A stretch of DNA of 64,000 nucleotides from Microbulbifer salipaludis. GTDB taxonomy: Bacteria > Pseudomonadota > Gammaproteobacteria > Pseudomonadales > Cellvibrionaceae. The position numbers were made by a program, and so were the translations under genes. The stretch lies in NCBI RefSeq assembly GCF_017303155.1, contig NZ_JAEKJR010000002.1, positions 1,302,001-1,366,000 of the forward strand, read 5' to 3'. Each line of letters opens with the position of its first letter. The stretch's first letter is position 1. Of the stretch, positions 44,835-54,900 are shown piece after piece. The notes under the pieces are model-generated. The model had not been told where the DNA came from and made no database searches. It saw only the letters and a program-made list of their open reading frames with translations.

Positions 44835-46103
44835 TTAGTATCTACATTTAGTAACAACGCCTGCTTCGACGCACGTGATCTGATTGTTGCCAGAGGGGGT
44901 CAGCGGAACAATTTGTGGAGCAGGCTGGTTCATTATGCTCTGCTGCATCTGCCAATTAAACTGACTTAAGCTATTTATAGTTTGTTGTAAAGCGTGCTGG
45001 GATTGTTGTTGATGCTGCAACTGCTGTTGACGAGCCAGCTGTTGCTGTAATTGTCGTTGCTGTTCTGCCGTTTCTGCCTGTTGCATCAAATTCTCAAGGT
45101 TCTCCTTGTATGCCGCAAGTGCGCGTTGATAGGGTTCATTAAATTGATCGCGCCAATTACAAATCTTAGTTGCAACTTCCTCATCAAGGCCGTCGATATG
45201 ATGCTTTCCATTGCATGCCATATATAAATACTCACGCTCTATTTTTCTAGCTTTTTCAATATTTGCATTTGCAATAGCTTGAGCGCTTAAGATCGATTTA
45301 TATTTCTCGTTCAAATGTGACAAGTATTCTTCAGGCAGCACTATCGGCTCTGGTTGGACTCCATCCAGTTTAAGATGTCGCACCTGTCCGTTTCCGTAGC
45401 GGGCAACTGCGACTCCTCCTGGCTGGCCCGTCATAGGATCCAAAATTTCAGCGGAAAAGGTTATTGCTGAAGGGTTTATGACTGGACTAGTTGAGTTGTC
45501 TATAAATCTGTAGACGATATTTTTTTCATTATTGATGAATGCTCGAGTGGGGTTAAATGGGGAGGTTTGTACATATTGTGATTTCCCATCGACTTCTTCT
45601 ATGCCCATAATATAGGTAATGTTGAATCCATTAATATCGTTAGCTATTTGCTCGCTATAACGGCTATAGCTAAGATCCCCCTGATTGGCTACGCGGTAAT
45701 GGATAGCATTATTTACAAAATCATAGAGGATGGCCGGGGATTTTGAGTTATCTCCAGTACCATCGTGAATGGTAATTTCCTCTAGATGGTGAGTGTCGGA
45801 CATTGCGATATCGCGTCCGATTCCATATGCGTATCCATTTTTACACTGACCATCCCAGTAGGTACGAAAGTTGTTGCGTATCATTTGGTCGCGGGATGTT
45901 GGTAGCTGGCAAGGCTCCATTTTATTCACAGGTTGGATATAGAGCTTTTCATGCTCTAGCTGAGTGGGCGTTTCTCTTGACCGTAAGGCTTGTTCAAAAG
46001 CGGATGCATCGCTATAGCTGAGAGAATTGAGTTGTTGTGTACTGGAGCAGCCAGCGATAAAAGTGACAAGTGAAATTCCAGTTATTAATGTTTTTTTATC
46101 CAT
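44835..46103 (-). CDS. Predicted lipoprotein with Gln-rich coiled coil
   Basis: A 422-residue protein with a lipoprotein signal: MDKKTLITGISLVTFIAGC, with Cys19 as the lipidation site followed by Ser-Ser. Residues 60-290 form an unrecognised globular region including WDGQCKNGYAYGIGRDIAMSDTHHLEEI, which resembles MORN-like or variant toast-rack text only faintly. Residues about 335-390 are Gln-rich (QRQLQQQLARQQQLQHQQQ), probably a flexible or coiled segment. The C-terminus has two more cysteines (ITCVEAGVVTKCRY). Function is unknown. It is unusual cargo beside defence genes. Confidence 0.8.
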   Translation of the reverse strand: MDKKTLITGISLVTFIAGCSSTQQLNSLSYSDASAFEQALRSRETPTQLEHEKLYIQPVNKMEPCQLPTSRDQMIRNNFRTYWDGQCKNGYAYGIGRDIAMSDTHHLEEITIHDGTGDNSKSPAILYDFVNNAIHYRVANQGDLSYSRYSEQIANDINGFNITYIMGIEEVDGKSQYVQTSPFNPTRAFINNEKNIVYRFIDNSTSPVINPSAITFSAEILDPMTGQPGGVAVARYGNGQVRHLKLDGVQPEPIVLPEEYLSHLNEKYKSILSAQAIANANIEKARKIEREYLYMACNGKHHIDGLDEEVATKICNWRDQFNEPYQRALAAYKENLENLMQQAETAEQQRQLQQQLARQQQLQHQQQSQHALQQTINSLSQFNWQMQQSIMNQPAPQIVPLTPSGNNQITCVEAGVVTKCRY

Positions 46104-46180
46104 TGTATTATTTCTTATTCCTATAGATTATTTGGTTGTTTGTGGCAGAGTGCGCTCTTTACGTTATATGTATTATGTAT

Positions 46181-46756
46181 CTAGCAGGGTTCGGTCTCGA
46201 AGTGGACGTTAGATTTACTTTCGATAAAAATATCTGTGGCTTTCACGAGCTCTTTGATAAAGTGAATATGTTTTCGAAGGTCATCTCTTGTGACGGCGTG
46301 CTGCGTCGGCTGCCCAGGTAGGGGACGTTGCGACCGATGCGCTATATCTCCTCGCTTTTTTGCGAGTCGATTAAGTTCAGTTTTCGCCTTTTTGGAATCG
46401 TAATGGTTCCACACCCATCCTTCAGTTACATCGTAGCCAAGAAATTTCTTGAAAATTGGTTTTACACGGTCGGTGCTGGGCGTGTGGAAGGTTTTCAATT
46501 CTGTCTCTAAAGATGCTCTGAAAAACTCGGATAATGTGTCTTTAGCCTCCTTGCGCTTACAGATGGCATTCACCGACTCAGTGAGTCGTTCTTCAAAGTA
46601 GGTTTCCAGTGCGGTTAACGCCATAACAAGACTTGCGCGTTTTAGGACCTCTATCTCTGGGGGAGGTGGCGCTGTATTGAGTGCATCAAAGTGCTTCAAA
46701 AGATCAACCGCATCCTGAATCGCATGGTCAAATGTCAGCAGTGCTTGTGAGGGCAT
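46181..46756 (-). CDS. HEPN-domain protein (MAE_28990-like)
   Basis: A 191-residue all-helical protein. The conserved HEPN ribonuclease motif Rx4H is present as Arg135-Gly-Asp-Ile-Ala-His140 in KKRGDIAHR, with the upstream LVMALTALETYFEERL helix typical of MAE_28990/MAE_18760-type HEPN proteins. HEPN proteins act as RNases in toxin-antitoxin, abortive-infection and CRISPR systems. There is no nucleotidyltransferase or other usual partner next to it, so its trigger is unknown. The start has AAGGATT just upstream. Confidence 0.82.
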   Translation of the reverse strand: MPSQALLTFDHAIQDAVDLLKHFDALNTAPPPPEIEVLKRASLVMALTALETYFEERLTESVNAICKRKEAKDTLSEFFRASLETELKTFHTPSTDRVKPIFKKFLGYDVTEGWVWNHYDSKKAKTELNRLAKKRGDIAHRSQRPLPGQPTQHAVTRDDLRKHIHFIKELVKATDIFIESKSNVHFETEPC

Positions 46757-47468
46757 TTCAATCCTTGATTAAGTCTTACCAGATGATTCGCTATAGCCCG
46801 GCGGAATGTCCAAGCGAGTATCGCCTCCAGGAGGCTCAAAAGACTGATAGTAAACCTTTCGTTTGGCAAATCAATTAGTTAGCTCTGCCTGTGCTGTTCA
46901 GAGTTTTCACAATTCAATGTTAAATGCCATTACTGTCAATACGCGATTTTGACTCGTCATCAGGGTTCAGTTGGGATGCCAAACAACTAAACCTGTTTGT
47001 TTTCCAACCAAGTATCTACCGATGGTGTGTATACGCACTTTCCAGAATTGGCAGGCCGAGAGTAAGAATAGAAGGAAATGGCTCAGAGACTGGCAACGGG
47101 AAGCTAAGCCTCATTTCCACCGACGCGGGTCATTCCAGTAGCTCTGATCGAGGGGGCGTTTCCACGTGGTTTCCGTATCTACTCCCTAAAAGGCGTGGCC
47201 TTCCCACAGCCAATACCAAGTGCATGCGCTGAGGAACCAGAGTGGACTGGCTGGGCCTCATGGCAAAGCCTTGGTTTACTAGCTCCTATCCTGGGTTTTC
47301 CCTCATCGTGTGGTTGTTTTTTGATCAGTGGAGCGCGGGGCCACCTCTGTATCCTACAGATTCCATCGCTTTTTCTTGCTATCCAGCACAGCAAGATGCA
47401 ATCTAGCGTATCAATGTGCCGCTCCCGGCAGGGAAGTGGCTGGCCATAACATTCCAAGTGTCGATGCC
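46757..47468. other. 712-bp gap before the BREX operon, no recognised gene
   Basis: Frames such as 46924-47232 plus and 47179-47457 minus have arginine- and serine-rich, low-information translations and no clear ribosome sites. I see no tRNA-like fold. The stretch presumably holds the BREX promoter, but no reliable -35/-10 pair could be chosen. It may also be debris from earlier insertions. Confidence 0.4.
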
Positions 47469-47681
47469 ATGATCAGATGCCATCTCTCCCGGTATATGGG
47501 TGAGCAAAAAATGAACATCTCTGATGTAGCTAGGTTAAGCGGTCTCAACCGCAGCACCATCTCGCTGCTGTACCACGAGACCGCTACGCGGGTAGAGCTG
47601 GAGGCAGTGGAGAAGCTCTGTCGGCTGTTCAGCTGCGATGTTGGCGATATGTTTGAGCTGGGCGATAAGGATGTTACGTAA
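47469..47681 (+). CDS. Small Cro/C1-type HTH regulator coupled to pglW
   Basis: A 70-residue single-domain regulator: MIRCHLSRYMGEQKMNISDVARLSGLNRSTISLLYHE, then VELEAVEKLCRLFSCDVGDMFEL. This is the short YozG/HTH_26 type of Cro-like protein. Its TAA stop overlaps the pglW ATG by one base (TAATG), so it is co-translated with the BREX operon and most likely controls it. The open frame extends further upstream, but the HTH fold starts at this Met. Type 1 BREX loci often carry a WYL-type regulator (BrxR). This HTH is a different kind. Confidence 0.82.
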   Translation: MIRCHLSRYMGEQKMNISDVARLSGLNRSTISLLYHETATRVELEAVEKLCRLFSCDVGDMFELGDKDVT

Positions 47682-50600
47682 TGGATAACTTCTGGAAGCA
47701 GATAACCCCGTCCGATTATGCTTGGGAACGTGAGGCCTTAGCCTATGCGAAGGAGCTGTTGCCCGATCACGACCCCTATCGTGCCTGGGCCAACTTTGAG
47801 TTTATCGCGCTCGACGGGTCGATCAATGAAGTCGATTTGATGGTGCTGACTCCGAAGGGTATGTACGTCATTGAGATCAAGTCCCATCCCGGCGTGATTG
47901 GTGGCGATGCATCCAACTGGGTTTGGGAAAAGCCTGAAGGTGGCCGGCCCAAAATCTTTGATAACCCGCGCCTTCTGACCCGTCGAAAGGCTCAGAAACT
48001 AGCGTCGTTGCTGAAGACTCAGCCTTCATTCCGTCGCAGCAAAGAATCAGTGCCTTTCATCGAGGCTCTGGTATTTCTCTCTGCCGAGAACCTGATCATT
48101 CGCCTTGAAGGCAATGCCAGGCAGGGTGTGGTTAACCGCGAAGAGCTGATCCCCGCAATCACTGAAATCGACGAGAACTGGAACCACAAGCAGATATCCG
48201 CTTACGCAGCGAAAACCGTTTCTCGCGCGGTGGAAGAGGCTGGAATAAAAGAATCGGTCCGTATGCGAAGGGTCGGTAGCTATGAGCTGACCAAGTTACT
48301 GGATGAATCAGACCACTTCCAGGAATGGCAGGCCTCTAACCCTGAATTAGGTGTCGAGCGTAAAGTCCGCATCTATCTGACTCAGGGGAAGCCAGCAGAA
48401 GAAGTAAAGCGCCTCGAAAAGGCAGCCAGGCTCGAGTTCCGGATGCTCGAAGGTATTGAGCACCCGGGTATCCTGCGGGCTAAAGAGTACCAGCACCACG
48501 ATAATGGCCCGGCTCTCGTATACGAGTACGATTCCACAGCCTTCCGGCTCGATCATCTATTGATGAACCTGGGGCAGTCCCGTCGGCTAGATACGGATAG
48601 TGCACTACAACTGCTTCGGCTAATTGCGGAAACGGTGCAATATGCCCATGGACAAAAGCTGTATCACCGGGCTCTGAGCCCGCTGAGTGTTTGGGTGAAA
48701 GCGCAGGGCGACGAGAAATTCGCCATCAAAATTAGTAACTGGGCTACAGCTGAGCGGATTTACGAAAACGAAACTCGGCATATCAGTGCGCTCAGCCACA
48801 TGAGTCGCTTGATCCAGGAAGAAGCGGGTCCATACGTCGCGCTAGAAGCCCACAGCGGAGAAGCAGATGGCGTGCACATGGATGTCTTCTCGCTTGGAGC
48901 CATTGCGTATCATCTGTTTACCGGAAAAAGGCCGTCGGAAAGTGATATAGAACTCCTCGATAAGCTCCGTCGTGGCAATGGTCTTCAGGTAACCGACGAG
49001 ATCAATGGTGCCAGCGAAACCATGCAATACCTGGTGCAGTATGCGACGCATCCAGATGTAGGCAATCGACTGGAGTCTGTTTCCGAATTCATCCGTTATT
49101 TGGATGAACTGGAAGATGAAATTAGCCAGCCCGAAAATCTCCGGAGTTCCAACCCCACTGAAGCCCGTAAGGGCGATACATTCCCCGGCGGTATAACGGT
49201 TGTTCGGCCGCTTGGTAAAGGAGCGTGTTCGGTTGTGTTTCTGGTGGACTATCAGGGCCAGGAGCGCGTGCTCAAGGTGGCATCTAGCCCGGATCACAAT
49301 AACCGCCTAATTAAAGAGGGTGAGGTACTTAAAGCTCTACGGCACCAGGCCATTGTTGGGTATCACAGCTCGCTGGAAATCGGCGGCCATACTGCGCTTA
49401 TGATCGACTTTGCTTCTGAGGGCACATTGTCACAGCGGCTGCGTCAAGTAGGTGCGATTCAGCTGGAACTGTTAGAGCGATTCGGTGACGATCTGCTTAG
49501 CGCCGTCGTACATCTCGAAGACAAAACGCTCGTCCATCGAGATATCAAACCGGAAAATATCGGTCTGATGATGCAAGGAAGTAGCCTGCATCTGGTGCTG
49601 TTCGATTTCTCTCTGTCCAATGTTGCGCCGGAGAATATAACCGCGGGTACATTGGCCTATATGGACCCCTTCATCCGTGACCCAGGTCGGCGTCGCTGGG
49701 ATGACCATGCGGAGCGTTTTTCCGCAGCCCTCACACTCTATGAAATGGCCGCTGGCGCACTGCCTAACTGGGCATCGGCCGAAGGCCTGCCAGTACAGAT
49801 TGAGGGCGAGCTAGAGATCGATCGCACGGTGTTCGACCCCAGTGTTCGCGATCGTATGGTGGCTTTTTTCCGTCGGGCGCTCATACGTGATGTGGGGCAA
49901 CGATTTGCCAGTGCAGGTGAAATGCTGCGCGAATGGCGAAAGGTCTTCCACGAGGCGCGTACAGACACTCAACACTCCACGCTGCACCCAGCGGAACGCA
50001 CCTGCCCGGTGGCCGAAGCTCAGCTGGATACCCAGATCGGCCTGCTGGAATTGAGCCCCCAGGCTCTGGATACCCTGAGCCGCCGCAATATCAACACTGT
50101 CGCCGATCTAATCAAGCTTAACCGTGCACGAGTTCGTGTATGGACCGGTGTGGGGGTAAAAACGCGTAATGAGCTGTCCGAGATTATTGGCCAATTGCAG
50201 GCGCGCCTGCTGGAAGGACAGCAGGTGCAGCAACTTCAAACTGGTGACACTAGTGTTGTTAGTGTCGACCGTTTGTTCCAGCAAATCATGCCGAAATCCA
50301 TAAAGGCGACGGATCCAACCAAGGTGCGCTTCCTGAACGAATACTTAGGTAGGCTGGATGACGATGCACCAAAAGGCACTCACAACGTTCATTGGCCGAC
50401 TCCAGCTGCAATCAGTGGCCATTTAGGTATTGAAACCCTGTTGGTTCGAGAGCTAATTGATAAGGTCCTTGCGCAGTGGAGTAAAACCAAGGTTGTTACC
50501 GATCTAAGAGACGAGATCGTGACCCTGCTTGAGGACAACGGTGGGGTGATGACCGCGGTTGAGCTGGCAGATGCTACATTGCTTCGCCGTGGCTCAGTAC

Positions 50601-51859
50601 AAGACAGTCCAATACGTGAGCGTTGGTCCTACGCGGTGGTGCGCTCAGCAGTCGAAACCGAGCTTAGTAAGCAAGAGCCGCGTTGGCTATTACGTCGCTC
50701 TGGCAATGGTTTTTTGATCGCAGATAACCGTCAGTCCCAAGGTGAGGAGCTGGCTGATTACGCCTGTGACCTGGGTGCATTGGCCGACGAATGTGCTCAG
50801 GCTAGCCCATTGCTCTCACCTGTTCGTACCCTCGAACGCGTACGAGCTGTACCCGCACCAGACTCGTTTGCGGGCCTCAGCAATCACCGATTGTTGCGCC
50901 TTGCGGCCGCAGCATCACAGACCGCGGCGTTGTCGAGTCGAGCAGAGTTTTATCCCCGTGGTATGCCGGCAAAGCAGGCGCTAGAACTCGCACAGGGTGC
51001 GCTGTTGGGCAGTAAGGCGCTGACGGTTAAAGATATACAGTCTCGCGTGTCTGGGCGTTATCCGGCAGCACAAGAGTTACCTGGCCGCCCTCAACTGGAT
51101 GAGTTGATTTCGTCCCTTGATATTGGGTTTCGCTGGGATGGTGTCTTCGAGTTCGCCAATGGCAGCAAAGGCGGATATTGCCTCCCCACTGCCGGGCTGA
51201 CCAGCTTGGCCAGCACTACAACGAGCATAATGCAGAGCACTCATTTGGGAGAGGATGACACTGCATTACTGCGAGACGTTCAACACCTGCAAAAGAGATT
51301 GGATCAGGTGGCGAAAGACTCTCATTTCCTGGCTTTAACAGTAAGACCATCACTGTGGCATAGAGCCCAAGAAAAGCTTTGTAGTCAATTCCCATTCGAG
51401 CGTATCAGTTTTGATGACCTGCTTCTGCGGCATGTCAACCAAGTTTGTGAAGCTATGCCCAAGGCGCCTGATTGGCAAGTGATTCTGCGGGCCGATGCCG
51501 CAGACAAAAATTCACGAGATTGGCAGAACTTACAACGTTTAGTGCATCGGGCGCTACCTTCGATGGCTCGAGAAATCTTAGCGACTGAGCAATCTGTGCT
51601 GCTTACCGACCCAGGGTTGCTAGCCCGTTATGAGCTTGTTTCCAGCTGGTTATCGGATTTGCGCCGACAACTTATGGAAACCAGTAATCGAGATGGTGGG
51701 AAACTACATGGTTTAGCCCTATTGATCGCCGCAGATGCACAGCATAGCGCGGCCATGATTGACAAAACACTGGTCCCGACTGGGGCAGGCAGTAAGGAGT
51801 TTGCGCGAATTCCAGCATGTTGGCTCGAAATAGATGAGCAGAATATCGGCGCCGCATAA
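47681..51859 (+). CDS. pglW: BREX type 2 serine/threonine kinase PglW
   Basis: A 1392-residue protein with PglW layout. A NERD nuclease-related domain (about 15-130) has Asp52 and Glu65-x-Lys67 in VDLMVLTPKGMYVIEIKS. A first kinase-like region (about 210-475) is degenerate: its catalytic loop reads YHRALSPLS instead of HRD. The second kinase (about 500-765) has GKGACS, Lys532 in LKVA, VHRDIKPEN (619-625), and DFS (642-644) in place of DFG. A helix-hairpin segment at about 785-840 (LELSPQALDTLSRRNINTVADL and VGVKTRNELSEI) resembles the RNA polymerase alpha C-terminal domain. In the Pgl system PglW phosphorylates partner proteins. It is the first large gene of the operon. Confidence 0.93.
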   Translation: MDNFWKQITPSDYAWEREALAYAKELLPDHDPYRAWANFEFIALDGSINEVDLMVLTPKGMYVIEIKSHPGVIGGDASNWVWEKPEGGRPKIFDNPRLLTRRKAQKLASLLKTQPSFRRSKESVPFIEALVFLSAENLIIRLEGNARQGVVNREELIPAITEIDENWNHKQISAYAAKTVSRAVEEAGIKESVRMRRVGSYELTKLLDESDHFQEWQASNPELGVERKVRIYLTQGKPAEEVKRLEKAARLEFRMLEGIEHPGILRAKEYQHHDNGPALVYEYDSTAFRLDHLLMNLGQSRRLDTDSALQLLRLIAETVQYAHGQKLYHRALSPLSVWVKAQGDEKFAIKISNWATAERIYENETRHISALSHMSRLIQEEAGPYVALEAHSGEADGVHMDVFSLGAIAYHLFTGKRPSESDIELLDKLRRGNGLQVTDEINGASETMQYLVQYATHPDVGNRLESVSEFIRYLDELEDEISQPENLRSSNPTEARKGDTFPGGITVVRPLGKGACSVVFLVDYQGQERVLKVASSPDHNNRLIKEGEVLKALRHQAIVGYHSSLEIGGHTALMIDFASEGTLSQRLRQVGAIQLELLERFGDDLLSAVVHLEDKTLVHRDIKPENIGLMMQGSSLHLVLFDFSLSNVAPENITAGTLAYMDPFIRDPGRRRWDDHAERFSAALTLYEMAAGALPNWASAEGLPVQIEGELEIDRTVFDPSVRDRMVAFFRRALIRDVGQRFASAGEMLREWRKVFHEARTDTQHSTLHPAERTCPVAEAQLDTQIGLLELSPQALDTLSRRNINTVADLIKLNRARVRVWTGVGVKTRNELSEIIGQLQARLLEGQQVQQLQTGDTSVVSVDRLFQQIMPKSIKATDPTKVRFLNEYLGRLDDDAPKGTHNVHWPTPAAISGHLGIETLLVRELIDKVLAQWSKTKVVTDLRDEIVTLLEDNGGVMTAVELADATLLRRGSVQDSPIRERWSYAVVRSAVETELSKQEPRWLLRRSGNGFLIADNRQSQGEELADYACDLGALADECAQASPLLSPVRTLERVRAVPAPDSFAGLSNHRLLRLAAAASQTAALSSRAEFYPRGMPAKQALELAQGALLGSKALTVKDIQSRVSGRYPAAQELPGRPQLDELISSLDIGFRWDGVFEFANGSKGGYCLPTAGLTSLASTTTSIMQSTHLGEDDTALLRDVQHLQKRLDQVAKDSHFLALTVRPSLWHRAQEKLCSQFPFERISFDDLLLRHVNQVCEAMPKAPDWQVILRADAADKNSRDWQNLQRLVHRALPSMAREILATEQSVLLTDPGLLARYELVSSWLSDLRRQLMETSNRDGGKLHGLALLIAADAQHSAAMIDKTLVPTGAGSKEFARIPACWLEIDEQNIGAA

Positions 51860-51883
51860 GGTGCTTGAAAATAAATATTATAA

Positions 51884-51905
51884 AGCCCCAAAAGAAACTG
51901 GGGCT
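51884..51905 (+). other. Hairpin in the pglW-pglX gap
   Basis: AGCCCCA (51884-51890) pairs perfectly with TGGGGCT (51899-51905) across an 8-nt loop, between the pglW stop and the pglX start. No U run follows, so it is not an obvious full terminator. It could set a lower pglX level by transcript processing, partial attenuation or shielding of the weak TTG start. Confidence 0.45.
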
Positions 51906-51927
51906 GAATAGAGTAGAGTACATTACC

Positions 51928-54900
51928 TTGATTAATCGCACCGAATTGCTGAAAAACCTTCAGGGCCTTTTGCCACATATCGAAAAGGACATTCTCGCTT
52001 ACAGCGAGGAAAATCAAGATCTGAATCAGCATCTCAAAGAAGAGTACCAGGCGGCATTGGAGGCCGAGCGCACGGCGGAGCACTTCGTTGCATGGCGTGA
52101 AGCCCAGATCACCCAAGCAGCCGTTGCCTGGGTGTTGACCTGTGTGTTTGTACGATTTCTTGAAGACAATGGACTGTTGGCCGAGCCGGTGTTGGCAGGC
52201 CCAGTAAAAAATGCCAAAGGAGAGAATGCTCTTCAGCAGGCCAAAGAACGGATGGTCGCATACTTTAACGAGCACCCAACACACGAAGAGCGCCATTATC
52301 TTCTCGACTTGTTTGATGAGCTCGAGCGATTCCCTGTAATTGCAGAACTGCTCGACCACCGCCATAACCCGCTGTGGCTGATTCCAGTTTCTGCCGATGG
52401 TGCTAAGCGTCTAATTGACTTTTTTCAAAGGCTTAATCCGGGCACAGGAGATATTCAGCACGATTTTACTGATACCGATTGGGATACTCGTTTCCTTGGC
52501 GACCTGTACCAGGACCTATCGGAATCCGTGCGTAAACGCTATGCACTACTGCAGACCCCGGAGTTTGTGGAAAGTTTTATTCTCGATTACACATTGGAAC
52601 CTGCTATCAGTGAGTTTGGCCTACCGGGCTTGCGTTTGATTGATCCGACATGTGGTTCTGGCCACTTTCTGCTGACTACATTTGAGCGAGTTTTTGAACG
52701 GTGGCTGAAGCGTGAGCCAGGTATCAATACGCGAGTATTGGCGCAGCGCGCGCTTGATGTGGTGCATGGCACCGATATCAACCCATATGCCATTGCCATC
52801 TGTCGTTTCCGCCTGTTGATTGCGGCGATGAAAGCGGCTGGTGCAGATAAGATAAATCAAGCACCAGATTTTCACTTCAATCTTGCCTGTGGCGACTCTT
52901 TATTACATGGTCGTCGATTTGAGTGGGAGGGGCAGGGAATTCAAACTGAGCTTTTAGAGGTTGAAAAGCAGCATGCATATGAAGTAGAGGACCAGAAAAG
53001 ACTAAATGAAATCCTTGGCCAGCGCTATCACGTGGTAGTGGGTAATCCACCTTACATCACGGTAAGTGATAAAGCCTTAAATCAGGCTTATCGGGACAAA
53101 TATCCGACTTGTTACCGAAAGTATTCACTGGGTGCTCCTTTTACCGAGCGCTTCTTTGATTTAACCCTGTGGCCGGAGGGAAATAAATCGGCGGGATATC
53201 TGGGCATGATAACTGCGAATAGTTTTATGAAGCGTGAGTTTGGGAAAAAGCTAATTGAGGACTACCTTCCGCGCAAAGATTTAACTCATGTAATTGATAC
53301 CTCCGTGGCGTATATCCCGGGGCATGGAACTCCAACGGTAATAATTTTCGCACGTAATCAGGCGCCTAATCCAGGGGCTATCCGTGCCGTAATGGGGATT
53401 CGTGGTGAGTCGGCTGTGCCAGATGTCCCGGCTCAGGGAAGGGCGTGGACATCGATCGTTTCTATGACACCCAAGGCAGGCTCTGAGAATGAATATATAA
53501 GTGTTTCAGATAAAGAGCGATCGATTTTCTCAAAGCATCCCTGGAGTATCTCCGGTGGTGGTGCTTCAGAACTGAAGGACTTGATCGAGCGAGGGCGTGA
53601 GCGACTCCTTTCAAGAATAGATATAAATGGATTTGGAGCAATCCTCGGTGAAGATGAAGCTTTTGCCGTGCCCAGCAATAAGCTGTCGTCATGCAGGTTT
53701 CCCAAGAAATATCGTCTCTTGGTTGAAGGCGATCAGGTTCGAGATTGGTCTCTGAACGCATCAAAAGCAGTATTCTTTCCATATGACTCAGAGATCTTAT
53801 TTTCGATTTCCAGAGAACAGGAGAGGTATGCCTGGCCTTTGCGAACAATATTGTGGGCGAGGAATACTTTTGGCAAAAAAACTTACAAAGCGTCAGGGCG
53901 TCATTTTGCGGAATATCACCAAATACCAAGAGAGAGAAACAAAACTTCTTTGTGTATTACGTTTGCGCACGTAGCTACACACAATCATTTTGTTCTTGCT
54001 CGTGGTGGCAAAATTTTTAACCGTTCAGCTCCAATCATTACTTTGCCGAAAGGGAGTTCCGAAGCAGACCACTTCCCCTTGCTTGGCCTCCTTAATAGTT
54101 CAACAGGATGTTTTTGGATGAAGCAAGTGTTCTATCCAAAAGGTGGGGATCATGTTGGTAGTGAAGGTGCTAGGGTTAGGAAGACGCTTTGGGATGAACG
54201 ATATGATCATGCTGGGACTGGGCTAATGGAGTTCCCCATTCCGAATGACTCCAGTTTAAAAGCAAGCACATTTGCGAAACGTCTCGATTCTCTTGCTATG
54301 AGATTGAAAGAAGTTTCACCAAAAGCAGTTGTCGAGAATGAAAACAAATTAATGACCGAAGGTCTCGAAAGGGCCAAAAAGGAGGAGGCTGATATATGGT
54401 CGAAAATGATTTCGCTACAGGAAGAGCTGGATTGGCATGTTTACTTCCTTTACAACCTTACTGATGAGCCCGTTTGCTACGATGGGGAGGTTCCTGAAGT
54501 GCAATTGGGTGAGCGTGCTTTTGAAATACTGCTTGCCCGAAAGTTAGCTTCAGGTGAGGTTGAATCTACATGGTTTGATCGTCACGGAAGTATTCCGACG
54601 GTTGAGTTGCCATCTCATTGGCCCGACGACTACCGTGCGTTGGTGCAGCGTCGATTAAGAATAATGGAAGAAAATCGAAGCCTGAAGCTTATTGAGCAGC
54701 CCGAATACAAGCGCCGCTGGAATCGTGACAGTTGGGAAGATCGATTGAAGAGCGAGGCCAAGGAATGGCTACTCAATAGGCTTGTGAGAAATAGCCAATC
54801 TGTTGAGCTGCAGACCTGTGCTCAATTAGCCGATCGCATGCGTAAAGAGGCCATTTTTTTGCGAGTCGCTGAAGTGTATTGCGATAGCGATCTAGTGGAT

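Noticed and set aside
46924..47457. Two overlapping ORFs before the BREX operon
   Set aside because: Low-information translations, no ribosome sites, and they overlap each other on opposite strands.
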